Source: Haemaphysalis longicornis (Eukaryota; Arthropoda; Arachnida; Ixodida; Ixodidae). From it: 64,000 bases of DNA. The translations under genes and the position numbers were made by a program. Location of the stretch: NCBI GenBank assembly GCA_013339765.2, contig CM023450.1, positions 187,816,688 to 187,880,687 of the forward strand. The letters are read 5' to 3'. This document shows positions 20,591 to 32,022 of the stretch, piece by piece. Position 1 is the stretch's first letter. Each line of letters begins with the position of its first letter. The notes under the pieces are model-generated. The model was not told the origin of the DNA. It worked only from the letters and a program-made list of their open reading frames with translations, and did no database searches.

Positions 20591-21955
20591 CGAGTGAATG
20601 CAACCTTGCCTTTGATAGCTTTCCACGCTCTCGCTTGAATGCGGGGCCCAACTATGTACACTTCGGGGAACAACGTAAGGCAGTACGCGGTTATGCGTAT
20701 TGACCGTCTTGACATTGCTTTGGCATCACCCGCGAAGTGCTGTGAATGCATATTCTTGTGCCGCCTTTTGGTATCCAGTCGGTGCCGTCAAAGTCGCTAA
20801 AAAAAGGTTACTGCTGATAAAACTACAGTGGCGGAAGCGGTAACACCTTGTGTTATGCAACTACTACGACGGCATGCGATTCATCGCTGCGCGTGATGTG
20901 TATGAACACTGAAAGCAAACGTTTTAGTTTACGGCCCTTCTTGTCTGCGCTGCGCATTAAACGGTAATCCGTACTCATAATTTTAGTCCTTCCACTGACA
21001 AAAATGTCATGACTTTCTTACTTCCTTGACTTTTCTTACTGCTAAAATTATTTCTTGCGACGCTTATTCTCCCCACGGCTGCCCGAGCGAGAAAACCTGT
21101 ACAGAACGATACGGCAGGCTGCCTTTCGCGATTGTGGCTGTCCTTCGCGCTGCAGTAGCGCGCTGCACTAATTCTTTCCTGCAGCCCTTTTTCATCCTTT
21201 CGGACCCTGCAACTTGCAATTATAACTTTGTTTCTTAAAAAAACTTCCGGCCACACAACGTCGAACCGGACGCAGCGTGTGTTTTTAACGTGCGCTGACG
21301 GCCGGTCGCGACATCCACCGACCCAGAGTTGCTAAGCGGCGGCGAGAGGCGGCGCTGGAGTCGCGCGCAAACTGCAGTGTCCGGTGCCTATATGCGATAA
21401 GGAGGCCTCCGTAGCGCGCCTAAGAAAGCTGTGTTGAATGAAAAGTTATAGAACTACCTTACGGTGGGATTGACGCATGGTTCTTATTGAATTGAGTGTG
21501 CTCGTTATTCGCAATTGAAGGTTGTGGCCAATTCTGGCCTCAGCGTGGAGTACCCAACGTTGACGTTGCGCGCACGTTCACGGGCAACTTTTGCTTGTTG
21601 CAGGGCCTCGACTATTATCGTTTGATTCAATGGTTGTGAGGTTTAAGGTGCCGAAACTACGCCTGGGCTAAGACGTGCACCGTAGTGAAAGGCTCCGGAT
21701 ATAGTTTGACCACCTGGAGGGGTTTAGCTGGCGCCGAAATCTCTACACACGGGTGTTTCGCTTTCCATGTCCGCCAAAAAAGCAGCCACTGAGGCCGGGA
21801 TCAGGTTCGCGTCTTGGGCTCTGCAGCACAGCGCGTCGGACACTGAGCCACCGCGGCGGTGCCTCCATTGTTTCCTCTGCAGCGTGAATTTTGTAGCGTA
21901 AGCTACACTGGCCGAGGTTGAGCAGTTTCGCGTGGACATTGAAGGGCCGTGCTGC
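20591..21955. other. unannotated stretch
   Basis: No coding was recognised. A GC-rich patch at 21290-21400 contains GGCGGCGAGAGGCGGCGC and could be regulatory, but it shows no specific motif. Confidence 0.35.
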
Positions 21956-22040
21956 GCAAGCGCTAGGAGCATTGGATTGAATTGGATTGGATTGGAATAA
22001 ATTGGATTGTATTGGATTGGATTGTAAATCGAATTCAATT
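21800..22040. repeat. dispersed repeat with (TTGGA)n tail, copy 1
   Basis: GC-rich body ending GTGCTGCGCAAGCGCTAGGA and then a pentameric tail of TTGGA and variants (about 21969-22024). The same arrangement of body, CTGCGCATGCG-like word and TTGGA-type tail occurs at 22085-22305 and, inverted, at 50255-50430. Confidence 0.6.
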
Positions 22041-22084
22041 GGAGTACGGGTGTGTAGAGAATTGGGTCTTCACATTCGCCGGTT

Positions 22085-22305
22085 TGCGCATTCCATAGGA
22101 GTTACGTCATAGCCGTGGCAGACGCACTGGCGCCGGCGCGTGTCCAGCTGTGCGCCTCCGTTGCGTAGTAGCCAAGTCTGGCGCTGCGCCGGAACCGCTT
22201 GATAGCCGTTTCACGGGGATCCTGGAGAGCTGTGCTGCGCATGCGCGAGGAACAGTGACTGGACTGGACTCGACTGGACTGGACTGGATTGGGTTTAATT
22301 GGAGT
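22085..22305. repeat. dispersed repeat with (TGGAC/TTGGA)n tail, copy 2
   Basis: The body includes GCACTGGCGCCGGCGCGTGT and GGAGAGCTGTGCTGCGCATG, and the tail is repeated ACTGGACTGG and GGATTGG words. Together with copies at 21800 and 50255 it defines a repeat family with a pentanucleotide end. Confidence 0.6.
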
Positions 22306-22928
22306 GAAAATATTTTTAGCAGCAGTAAGCATGACAATCAGCTAATCCTAGACAACCAGGAAAGCTGAGAATAACCAGCTGAACCTTAGCTACGTATATC
22401 CTGGCAGAGCCGAGCTAAGCCACTGCTAATTTTTTGGTTTTCATCCTGGCAGAGTGTGTCGCTAGCAATAAGGAACTTTGCTGCGATGTAACGCCGAATC
22501 ATGTATATTGGCTTCAAATGTACGATGAAGAACAGCGTGAAAATGGCAAAGTGCAGCTGACCAATCACATGGTGTTTTCATGAAAGGAATTTCCCCGTGA
22601 TCCGGAAGCTGTCGAGGGACATCACTTGTGTATGGGTGGTGTTTATGGGCGGGTTTGACAGTCCGTAGAGTAAACGTCGGCTGCAAGGACGCTTATTTGT
22701 GCGCAAATCATTTGCGACTCAGTGAGTAAGTGAGAGCAGAAATTGCATCCAAATTATGAATTTGAGGAGAGGTAAAATGAGGAAGTAATTCCTCTTTAGT
22801 TCTTTAACTTTCATCCCGGACTCTTTCTTCCCGGAAATAAATTAGCATTTTGAGATTCTCACGAATTTCAGTAAGTGAACTGGCCCTGGCTAATCTCCCT
22901 TGTGGGTACGTGCAAAGAACTTTGAGGG
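22306..22928. other. unannotated stretch
   Basis: Nothing was recognised. A short (ATC)n microsatellite follows at 22930-22958. Confidence 0.4.
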
Positions 22929-22984
22929 GACCATCATCATCATCATCATCATAATCATTTCTTCGCAGCGAAAGGTCGTTTTAA

Positions 22985-23437
22985 AACGGGTGATAAAGAC
23001 AAAGTACAACTTACGTGCAGTTTGAAAAAAACTAGCCTTTGGTTCAATCAGCTCCAATCAAGCTACGAAGGACGTTTTTATCCCAAAGATAAATTAAGTA
23101 ATCAAAAACTCTAACTTTGTTCCATAGTGTCGTAATATGGGCCGGTGGTACTGACGAATTTTGGGCAGCACTAAAAATAATATTATCACTGTGTTAACGG
23201 CATGCTGGAATACAGTAAAAGAGAATAGAAGACCACTGCAATCGCCCACTCATATTCGCCAAAATTCTCTGTCGTCATCGGGAATTTGGCTGAATGTGGC
23301 GGGGGGAATCACCAGTGCCTAATTTCTTTTCGTTATTACCTCTATTTTTCTGTAGTCTGCCGTAATATTGGCATCATTTCATTGGGGCAAAGCAGCTTTT
23401 TGTGAGAACCAACCATGCATTTTCTTCATAGCCATTT
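22985..23437. mobile_element. TTAA MITE, diverged copy 2
   Basis: Shares order and words with 2886-3391: a GACAAAGTACAACTT left end after TTAA (22981-22984), TTTGAAAAAAACTAG, GTGTTAACGGCATG, and a right end TGCATTTTCTTCATAGCCA. The right TTAA has become TTGA. It is older than copy 1 and carries no coding. Confidence 0.55.
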
Positions 23438-23439
23438 GA

Positions 23440-24480
23440 AATGTTTATTAAACAAAAGACAGATGCACTACGGATGTTTCCTTATCATCAGCTGTTTCCC
23501 AAGGAACTTTGTCCGGCGAAGAAATTTTATTAGAATTTCTGTATTAGTTGCGCTCGCTATATCCGGTGGCTCCGTCACTACACCACTCAGCTCATGGACG
23601 CTAGTCGGATTCCCGAAGCATTGCGGTCAAGTTAAAATTCACAAATGTCCATTTGTCCTAGCTTTCGGTGTACGTTGAACAAATCTGTGGCAACCCATTG
23701 CGACGCGCCTAATTTTGAAGGCTTTGCACTCAGGACCAACAAGCGGACAAAGAACGTTGTAATATTTGGCGGTCATACTTCGCAATTGGCACGGAAACAT
23801 GAGAGTTAATGCATACGGCACATTTAGAATCAAAGCGCAAATAGGCGCGCACTCACATTTACGGCGAAGCAGAAATGGGAATGAATATTTGACGTGATGG
23901 GTACAGAACATGCGATACACAGCATGCGAGACTTAGAAGGGTCAGCCTAGTATACATAAATAAGTTTGCAGAGCATCGGCCCTCTTTTCTCCTATTGTTC
24001 TGTGCTGCCGCCGGGGTCATTGGGCAGTTCGCAACTCGTGACACTTGTTCACACTGCGACGGTTCATGGGCGTCGCCATTTTCTTGGTTTTGGGTTTCCT
24101 GTCGGTCAACTGTGGCTGTCTCAGCTTGTAGTCCCTGCTCTGCGGCTGTGCGCGACTGGCGTCGATCCGAACACGAATCAAAGATAACGCGCTTCGCAGC
24201 ATTTCAGATGGAGAGTCCGAAGATTCCGTGTTGCTGCGTTTTGGGCAGTGTTGTTTAAAAGAGACCTCGTCATAGTTATTCCTGGGGCTGCAGATGCGGC
24301 GATCTGTCAACACGAAAAAACACCAAAACGGTCACCGTTGCCATCGCCTCGTGTATTTTACGATGCCGAACGCATGGCGCGCTTCTCAATGGAAGTGAGC
24401 GGTAAGCCTGCAGAACCCACATGTCGTAATGTGGGTCCCCGATCTTAACCGGGATCACCTGACCGTCTCTTAATTAGAGA
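23440..24480. other. unannotated stretch
   Basis: Short open frames only. No splice-bounded exon or repeat was recognised. Confidence 0.4.
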
Positions 24481-24720
24481 GCGGCTTGTGCCTGGTTGCC
24501 AAGGCAACCTATGTTTCAGATTGCCAAGGTCATGTCGCTCGCGCCAGCATTAGAAAACTCAGAGCCGCGGCGGAGCACGTTTCGCCAACGTTGCCGCTTT
24601 CAACTACGCGTCTCCCAAGATGAACCGGTCACGTGACTAAATCACTGGGAAGGCTACCGATTGGGGTAGAGTGGCCGGCGTAGAAAGAGAGGGCTTGGTT
24701 GGCCAGTCTGGGCTGATGCG
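24481..24720. promoter_or_regulatory. promoter-like block with RFX X-box and palindromic E-box
   Basis: It contains GGTTGCCAAGGCAACC (24494-24509), a perfect inverted X-box with the 2-base spacing bound by RFX factors. It also contains GTCACGTGAC (24628-24637), a perfect E-box palindrome of the CLEAR/USF type. The interval is richer in CpG than its flanks. No attached exon was identified. Motif identity is seen directly; function is inference. Confidence 0.35.
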
Positions 24721-24840
24721 TTTGTCATTGTAAAAATACAGTAGGCGATGCCGTTGCTCTCTTTCCCGCAGCAGTGACGGTGCTCTGTATCTTATTTACA
24801 CTAGTTCAACCGCATGCGCACGGTACATCATGTGAGCGCG

Positions 24841-24925
24841 AAAGTGGTGCGAACGCACACATGCGCGTGCGCGCACACACGCACGCACGTACGCACAGTT
24901 ACCCCGCACATGCGCACGCACACCA
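24841..24925. repeat. alternating purine-pyrimidine tract
   Basis: Runs of GCGCACACACGCACGCACGT type sequence, alternating purine and pyrimidine over tens of bases, potentially Z-DNA forming. Confidence 0.7.
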
Positions 24926-24929
24926 AGCG

Positions 24930-26224
24930 CGCAGCGACTCAGTCTGAACGACTGTGCTCACTCTGAATAACTGCTGGCAGCAACTCAGAATGACTGCACT
25001 CACTTAAGTCTGGAATTTAACAGTAATGGTACTCGGAAACTTAATATCTTTATAGGCGGCAGTTACTAAGAATTCTAAATGAAGTGCACATTTTCGATTC
25101 GCCAGGTGTACGTTTCATTGGCTAGACGTGCTGAGAATCCCTCTGCATGTATTCTGAAAATAGGCAGGTCTATGAGTTTGAATGACCTTACATTCCTCAA
25201 CCCCTTCCTCCGGTTCGGAAGCTCGTATAAGGCTAATTAAAATGTACAAAAAGTAAGACATTTTTGCTGTCCAGAAAACTCCGGGCACTCACTTGTAGGA
25301 CTTGTGTGGTAGAAAGTCGGCTCCACTGCAGCTGTCTGGAAGATTTTGCTTGCCGAAGCGCCGGGACAGAGAAAGCACAGCCAGGCTGGGCTCGTCGTTT
25401 TTCTTCTTCTCCGTCTTCTTCCTCTTCTTTTTGCTTATGGTGGTTGGGTATCTTTGTCCCTAACGCACTACTAAATTCTTACATTGGCAAATACCCCGTG
25501 ATTGGTGCGCGATGGTGCTGCGCATGGCGTCACATCAATTACCCTCGGATATGCAATGGCAGCGGTTTGAGAAGCAGTGAATCAAAAAAAGAACAAAAGC
25601 TTGGTTTGCCTTCTCATCTATTCATTTATATTTTGCCATTGTTGCTTCCCTGCTACGCATGCATGTTTCGACATATTATTTGTCATAGCAAACGTGCGCT
25701 TGCACGAAAGTGCGTGCGACAGAAGAAGTAGGCTAGGCCCTATATGCGCTCTTTTCAAATATCGAACACAGCGGAAGATTTCTACCTGTAATTTGCAAAT
25801 ATTTGGGTTACAACCAGAACACCGATCTCATGAACCCTTTTTTATGATTAGCCGACTTAGCAGTTGGAGCACCCAAAACCACTATAACGAAAGAGGGCGC
25901 TCTACAAAAGCTTTTTCAAGACCCGCTTTAGAAACGAGATGCCCTATTCTTACGAACATTCAATTGCTCTAGTGAACAGGTGGCACAGGCGAGGGGCGCT
26001 GCATTTCAAGGCATCGCCCTCGATATGCCATTTTCCTTTGTATTCTGCAGTTTGGCGTTTCCCGTTGATACCTTACAATATTTTTTCCTTGTTTTAGTAT
26101 CGTTCTCGACGTTTGTGTTGCATTCTTTTGCCTAATCAAGAAGATAATCCTTAAGGGAAGAGCGGTGCCACGTTCATTCTCAATGAAGTTTCGAATCTCG
26201 TCAACTGTACGTCTCGGTGGGCAC
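24930..26224. other. unannotated stretch
   Basis: Open frames at 25264-25972 reach 130-155 codons but overlap in different phases and show no motif. I do not call them genes. Confidence 0.4.
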
Positions 26225-26439
26225 GTCAACTGCCGTGCCCACCGTCACTGACGTGGATCGAGAGAGAGAGATAAACTTAATCACAGTTGAAGTGAGCATA
26301 TTTGGTCGGGGTCTTCAGTCCAAGACTCCGTGGTACGACCGGGTGTCTTCGCCCTTTCCGCTAGCAAAAGCTGCGTTTCAGGAGAGCTGGTCACGTACTC
26401 TCCACTGCTCGCGTGAGGGTTGGGGATGGGGGGAAGATC

Positions 26440-26545
26440 TGGGTTAGTTGACATTCCCAGACAATATGGTACAGCGTGCCTGGTGCTTGGCAGTGAGTAC
26501 ATAGGGGATCGTAAAGAGTAGGGTGGATGCGTGTAGTCGTGTTAG
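26440..26545 (-). pseudogene. LINE C-terminal CCHC knuckle
   Basis: Reads IHPTLYDPLCTHCQAPG followed by TLYHIVWEC, a C-x2-C-x7-H-x4-C knuckle typical of the end of I-type LINE ORF2. It is out of frame with the RNase H piece, and a later frame gives ETQLLLAERAKT and GVLD before the stop. Confidence 0.65.
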
Positions 26546-26559
26546 GTGGTGGTAGGTAT

Positions 26560-27078
26560 TAGTCTTAGTTGTCTCAGGATGACTTCCTGTTCTTTCGTGG
26601 CCTGATCGGTGACTGGGGATAGAGTTGCTCGCAGTCGATAATGTTGGGTGATGTCGGCGTATGTGAGGAGCGGTTGCCAGTTCGCTCCGACTTCGCCCTG
26701 GGCGAGTTCTCGGGCCAGGACGTGTGCCGTCTGGTTGCCGCGAAGAGCAGAGTGGGCCGGGGTCCAAATGATTGTACCTGCTTCTGCGGTGGCCGTTGAA
26801 GAGAACCCGAAGCGCTTGTGTTGAAACCCTACCTGCTTGGTATGCTCGGCAGCGGCTTGGCTGTCCGTAATAATTACTTGGCCTTTGTCTGGGAGAGGGC
26901 AAGGGCGATAGCCGTCTCTTCAGCTGCTGGGTGTTCGACGACCGAAGCGTCGACTGGAAAGGAGGTCGGTTGTGGAGGTAACGGCCCCGATCTTACCCCG
27001 TACCTCACGTATTCCGCCGCGTCTGTATATACGACGTAGTCTTGTCCTCCGTACTGTTTTTCTAGCGCAGTTGCTCTG
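26560..27078 (-). pseudogene. LINE RNase H domain, frameshifted
   Basis: The first part contains YVVYTDAAEY (catalytic Asp block) and AAEETAIALALSQTK (Glu helix). A one-base shift leads to VIITDSQAAAEH (second Asp) and then IIWTPAHSALRGNQTAHVLA. The final Asp expected in the A-D pair after G-N-x-x is His, so even without the frameshift the domain would be impaired. Confidence 0.65.
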
Positions 27079-27748
27079 CTAGCGTCTTCCCTCATGATGT
27101 TGAGGGGACATGTTCCGGGGTATTGGACGGACAAGAATTCTGGTCCTTAGTTCAGGCGGGATGTCCACTGCGTTTTCCGTGATGTGCGGCGCCGTGTAAC
27201 CAAGCGTAGCTAGCGTTTCCCTACCCGTTGGGCTTGCTCCGAGTCTTACTTTCTGCGCCGTTAGGTGGGCCTCCATGAGCTCTTCGATGGTGTTGTGCAG
27301 TCCCAAAGCCGTGAGTCGTACCGTAGAGGTGCTTGGAGGAAGTGATAGGGCTTGTTTATATGCCTTTCTAAGCAGGACGTCTAGCTTTTCGCGCTCCGAT
27401 GTCCCCAAAACCGCATAAGGAGCCACGTAAACGATTCGCGAGACGACGAAGGCCTGCACAAGACGGACCATGTCGTTTTCTTTTAGTCCATGGCTCCTGT
27501 TCGCCACCCTACGCAGCATCCGAACAATTTGAGCCGTGGTTTCTTGGAGCCTGTTGAGAAGCAGGGTGTTTTTGCAGTTTTCCTGGTACGTCATCCCTAA
27601 TATCTTGATTGAGGGTTTGGGTTTGATGAGTACGCCATCGAGCCAAATTTTGATGTCTGAACGTCCCTGTGGCATTTTTGTACTATTATAAGTTCCGACT
27701 TCTGAGGGGCACAAGTTAAGCCACATCGGCTGGCGTAGGTGCGTGAAT
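27079..27748 (-). pseudogene. LINE RT C-terminal (thumb) region
   Basis: It starts in one frame with GLTCAPQKSELIIV, the S-x-x-K block after the RT catalytic core. It then shifts into the long frame with SIKILGMTYQENCKNTLLLN, VSRIVYVAPYAVLG and LLRKAYKQALSLPPSTSTVR. The catalytic YxDD is upstream and absent because of 5' truncation. It joins the RNase H region at about 27079. Confidence 0.7.
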
Positions 27749-27759
27749 GTCAACTGCCC

Positions 27760-28310
27760 TGACGTGCCCAATTTATCTCGTCGGTCTCATCGCGGAGGGT
27801 GTCGCTTCTAGGCATTCCGTTCAACGGGTGTGCACGTGTGAGCAGTTGCTTTCGTATTTACGGCCGGCTGTCCCCATAAAGCTGTACCAACTGCCCAAAA
27901 GTTTGGATTGCGATTGCGGGAGCGCTATTTTGGGTACTGTGAATTTTAAACAGTAAGGCACTGGTTTCATTCGACTTTTTTGAAATGGTCTGATCGAAGG
28001 ACAGTTTGTGGGGTAACACAATATGCAGCTTCAATTTTAATGCAGCCTAAGTTGAGGGAAATTGCATGCGGACACATGGCCACCTGCCGAGCTCTGTTAA
28101 CAAACCGCGTCCGCTACCATCTTCTGCGGAGTTTCTCCTCACTGCGATTATACAGGTCCAACCGTGCACATATGCAGCTCAGTTTCAGCAAGGCGCCGCC
28201 ATAGCTTGCAAGAATTCTGAGTCTGACATCACTGTAGTTAAACGGATTTCCTAGGAGCACACTTTCACTAACATCAGGCTTATTGCTATATTCTTTCGCA
28301 TCAATCGAAT
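27760..28310. other. unannotated stretch
   Basis: Sequence between two LINE remnants. No coding was recognised. Confidence 0.4.
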
Positions 28311-28319
28311 AGCAGAAAG

Positions 28320-28545
28320 ACGTGATTCGCCGAGCACGTACTACGTTTACGCCGACTCACACGCTGGAGCAGGCATCGGCGCTCTTAGAACTATTACGAA
28401 CGAAGCCTGTCCCTTGCAGTGAGAAGAGGGCTACACATTCTTCATAAAATGGAATCCTACGCATGAAGGAATTACTGGAAAAAAAGACACACTAGGCAGC
28501 TTGCGCTGCAGGTGGTTGCGCACATTTGCCTGGATCCGCTGTCGC
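28320..28545 (+). pseudogene. LINE RNase H relic
   Basis: Short plus-strand pieces read YYVYADSHAGAGIGALRTIT and, after a stop, FIKWNPTHEGITGKKDTLG. These match the order of the Asp-Ser-x-Ala and W-x-P-x-H-x-G-x-x-G-N blocks of LINE RNase H domains, with the G-N-E changed to G-K-K. It is heavily decayed. Confidence 0.35.
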
Positions 28546-30157
28546 TTTTACTTCTTAAGACCATACCGACATTTCACATCGGCCACCGCCTTCAGTGAAT
28601 AGCACAGAGACAAGGGATCGCACATAAAGATATCGCCACAGCGTTCTCGGGAACTTTGGTAACTCATAGGATCCATATCGCCATTTACCCAATACATTCC
28701 GGCGAGCCCAGACTGGTCAGTTTCTGTCACCAGCCCGGCGACAGAACTCGGACTCGTACCACACTCCATAGTTCCTGCATACCCTGCAAGAGGGACGACC
28801 GAACATCTCCTGTAGAGTTGCCCTGTTTTTACAGCGGTCCGGGAAAGAGAACTTCAGTCTCTCAGCGGACATCGACCTTGTACCTTGCAAGAGTAGATCG
28901 GCCTACCATCGAACATCGGGCCATAGGGCGCACATCGGCTCCGGTGGGCCTTTCTTCAATACATTAAGAATGAAAGAGGACCTGGCCGTTTGTTCGCAGA
29001 GCGGGCCCCGGGAGCACTCTATCTGCTAGGTGAAGTATACACCGGGCCCCCTCCACCACCTCCATAAAGCACCCAATTTTCGACGCAATGGTTGTTGTAA
29101 CCTGGTAAGTGAAGTACGAACGTACAAAAGAACGCACACAGCTGCGTAACGTATCTCGCACATTACTTATTTTTCACTTGCAACTTCGGAATAAGTCAAA
29201 AACCTGTGCTCCGTACAATCTGGCGGGCGGCAGTCAGCAAATGTTTTCTTGATATCCTTCCTCCTGGCGAGCACTTATCTTGCATTCTAGAGGTACGAAG
29301 AGGTGCTTCGGTAATTTTGGGGTGAAAAGAACAGGTAAATATTTTCGCTGTTCGGACAAACAGGGACGCGTTTAGCTTCATAACCAACTGAGATCGATCG
29401 CACGATATAACGCAGTGCCCTGTCTAAGAGCATTACCAGGTTTCCAATGGCTTCTCACTCTCTCATGGTTTATAACGACTGAGTATCACCAAAAGCTGGA
29501 CTTGTTCAAATCGGTACGTGTGAAAATTGCACACAAAAGCACGAAAAAGTGAAGGAAACGGGCAACATGCAGTTTAGCAACTAAGTTTATTTTGTAAGGA
29601 AATGACAGCCGTAGGCTTAAATTTGACCAAAGGGACTGCGCATGCGCATACAAAAAATTATCAACTAACGCCACAAGCAGGCCACTGGCATAATAAACTT
29701 TTTCGCAATCATTATATAACGGAGTGTGGCTAACACACCTATGTTTCTGTACAGAAACGAGGAAGGCTTGTATTGATTACCGGGCAACGGGTTTTTTGAG
29801 AGAAAGTATGCTTTATTCGGAATTAAAACACGCTGCGCACTTAGTGTATGCGCAGTAAAGGCAAAATAGGTAAGTGGGCGCCCTTGATTGCTGGTCGAAT
29901 GTTCTCTTAGTCGAAGAATAGCACATCGTCTTGCTATACCAATATACAAATGCCCACAACATATACAATATACACACGCACGAAAGTGACTGCTATATGA
30001 AAATATACATTCTTCTTACGTGCCACCAAATGACCTGGATTTCTTTGTTTGCATTCTTTTGAGCGTGTAATATGCTCCAGGGGCCCGGCTTGTCGTAGCT
30101 CGACCGGCGTCCCGCACCTAAACACCTAAACAGAGCCCGCGTAAAGAAAAACACTTC
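28546..30157. other. unannotated stretch
   Basis: No exon, RNA or repeat was recognised across about 1.6 kb. Confidence 0.4.
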
Positions 30158-30235
30158 CCCTGGTTGGGATCGAACGTTGCACCCTCCGTAAGAAAGTCGA
30201 TGTCAATGCCCTTGCACCACAGAGACTTTTTTTGC
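30158..30235 (-). repeat. tRNA-like SINE head
   Basis: The minus strand reads TCTGTGGTGCAAGGGCATTG (A-box region) and AACGTTCGATCCCAACC (B-box region) at tRNA spacing. The outer stem is weak, so it is a tRNA-derived repeat. Confidence 0.45.
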
Positions 30236-30660
30236 TTGAATGCAGGGAAATTTTAGAAAAACTCAGACACAAAACAAGTAACACACAATATAAACACTAA
30301 CATACTGCAAAGGGTAAGCGCGGCAGTCTAACGAAGATCGGCACCATTTCAAAACTCAGGCAAGCAAACACACGCATCCAAAAGAGGCAGTGACTCCGGT
30401 GGATCACTCCGCGCCCCGTAAACGGTCTGTACCAACGCCGCCTACTCCCGCAAAATGCACGTTGACCTAGAGGATATCGCATGAAGATCAGTCTTGCGGC
30501 ACTTCCACAAGCTAAACAATCCTAGCAGAACAAACAATTACACCTTCTTCCCACGTGAGAACCCTGAGGGGATGCAAAGTCGTGGAGTAGTAGCGTGTTA
30601 ATTGGTTATTAGAGTAAAGACACGTGTAGTAGCGTATTAAATGTCTTCTTTATTTATCGA
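30236..30660. other. unannotated stretch
   Basis: Nothing was recognised. Confidence 0.4.
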
Positions 30661-30664
30661 GTAG

Positions 30665-31075
30665 TGGGGAACGTTTTGCGGCTTCTCGTTCTCGAAGCGA
30701 GGAATCCGCTGTTCGACGCTGGCGTTTCGAAGCGTTGTCACGTTGCCGAACGCCATCTGGATCAAATCGCCGCTAGCGTTTCAAAGGGGCTTCTCGTTCT
30801 GAAGCGAGGAATCCGCTGCTCGACGCTGCCGTTTACGTTCGGCGTCGCGAGCTCTCCTCTGTGCAGCCTTGTCTTCGGAGGCACGAGACGAGCCGTGCGG
30901 CGAGAAAGAGCGGCGAGGAGGAGAGCGGCGTTATCACAGCTGGTTAGGGCTCTGGAGCGACAGTGTTTCCGGTGTCTTTCTGAGCTGGCACCAGACGAGC
31001 CGAGCTGCACGGAGGAGAGCGGCGTTTTCACAGCTGGCGGGGAGAGGGGGACGAGGCGGAGAGGTGAGGACGCCG
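30665..31075. repeat. GC-rich internal direct repeats
   Basis: GGCTTCTCGTTCT-CGAAGCGAGGAATCCGCTG recurs 118 bp apart (about 30680 and 30789). A second pair, built on GAGGAGAGCGGCGTT and TCACAGCTGG, lies about 105 bp apart (30918 and 31013). The block abuts the broken 3' side of the minus-strand LINE at about 31090. The family is unknown. Confidence 0.65.
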
Positions 31076-31095
31076 GACGACGAAGGGTCGACTAA

Positions 31096-31830
31096 GAGAT
31101 GTTTTGCATCTAAAACGTCATATGGCACCCGATTGACATCTTCAAATAGCATGGAAACGAGCGGTGTACGGGGTGATGTCAATGTACTTTTTAGTGTCCG
31201 TTGCAAAGCGTCCCACAAGAACGACGCGTCACGGCACAGCATAAAACTATGGTCAATAGCATTTGGTTGATTGCAGAAGCGGCAACTGTCTGACCATGGG
31301 ATAGACCCCTTTTTCGCGCAGCCATGTTTTAACTGGAAGCGTTTGCGAATGAAGCTCAAATAAAAACATTTTGGGATTTGGCGGCAGGCACATATGCTTG
31401 ACGCGATCTAAAACATTAATATTGTGGGCCTGCAAGTATGGCAGGGGGATAAAAAGAGGCACAGGGAATAGATTAAGAAATAAAGAGTTCGTCATAGCGT
31501 TCCTTGAAAGGCTGAAGAAGTACTCCAGAGAGAACCGCGCCGTAAGGAAATGAAAAGTATCCGCAAATTTCCTTAGAAAACCCTACGGCGGCTTCCTTTT
31601 AACCTCACCCGTACAAACAAGAAGAAAAGGTAATTGGTAACTTTTGCGCCCTTGGAAATAGTAAGAAAAAGTGGATGATCCGCCAGCTTGTACAAGAAAA
31701 ACCAATACACGAGTTGGTGCACAAACAAATGCACAAACAAACACCACCAGACCCTCAAGGAAGAAACAAATAAACCGTACGCATTGGGGTCCCTTCAGAC
31801 CCCACACGAAAGTGAGCAAATAGGTCGGTG
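31096..31830 (-). pseudogene. LINE post-RT region and CCHC knuckle
   Basis: Frames give ICLCTNSCIGF..., FSFPYGAVLSGVLLQPFKER, PPNPKMFLFELHSQTLPVKT and WLREKG, then the knuckle CRFCNQPNAIDHSFMLC (C-x2-C-x7-H-x4-C) followed by FLWDALQRTLKSTL. This order is the typical end of this LINE type. The last aligned residues, NRVPYDVLDAKHLLVD, mark where the LINE is lost at about 31095. Confidence 0.65.
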
Positions 31831-31892
31831 TAGAGTTTGATTGTTATTGGCAGGGTTAAACGCGGCCCCCCCCCAAAAGGGGAAAACGGGGG

Positions 31893-32022
31893 AATGATGA
31901 GGGCGCGCCGCAAGCGGATGAGGCGCGCCGTAGTGGAGGGCCCGGATTATTTTGACACCTGAGGATCTTTAACGTGCACCAAAATCGCGAAGACACGGGC
32001 GTTTTCACTTTTGCCTCCATCA
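31893..32022 (-). mobile_element. Ruka-like SINE inserted in the LINE
   Basis: The complement shows the SINE body: ATGGAGGCAAAAGTG, GTGCACGTTAAAGATCC, AATAATCCGGGCCCTCCAC, TACGGCGCGCC and GATGA. It interrupts the post-RT part of the minus-strand LINE, so it inserted after the LINE. The tRNA head and tail are missing or decayed. Confidence 0.65.

Larger units (their letters stand above)
26235..27748 (-). mobile_element. 5'-truncated LINE with RT thumb, RNase H and zinc knuckle
   Basis: A 1.5-kb remnant of a non-LTR retrotransposon. Order on the minus strand: end of the RT domain, RNase H, C-terminal CCHC knuckle, GVLD-type end, then a 3' UTR finishing GATTAAGTTTATCTCTCTCT. The word GTCAACTGCC lies at both borders (26225-26234 and 27749-27758), a likely target-site duplication. 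RNase H followed by a terminal knuckle fits the I superfamily. Several frameshifts make it dead. Confidence 0.75.

Noticed and set aside
25264..25972. Overlapping 130-155-codon frames as genes
   Set aside because: They overlap in different phases, lack good starts and splice sites, and show no recognisable motif.
28656..28967. 103-codon plus-strand frame
   Set aside because: No motif, no splice sites and no coding bias; it is probably fortuitous.
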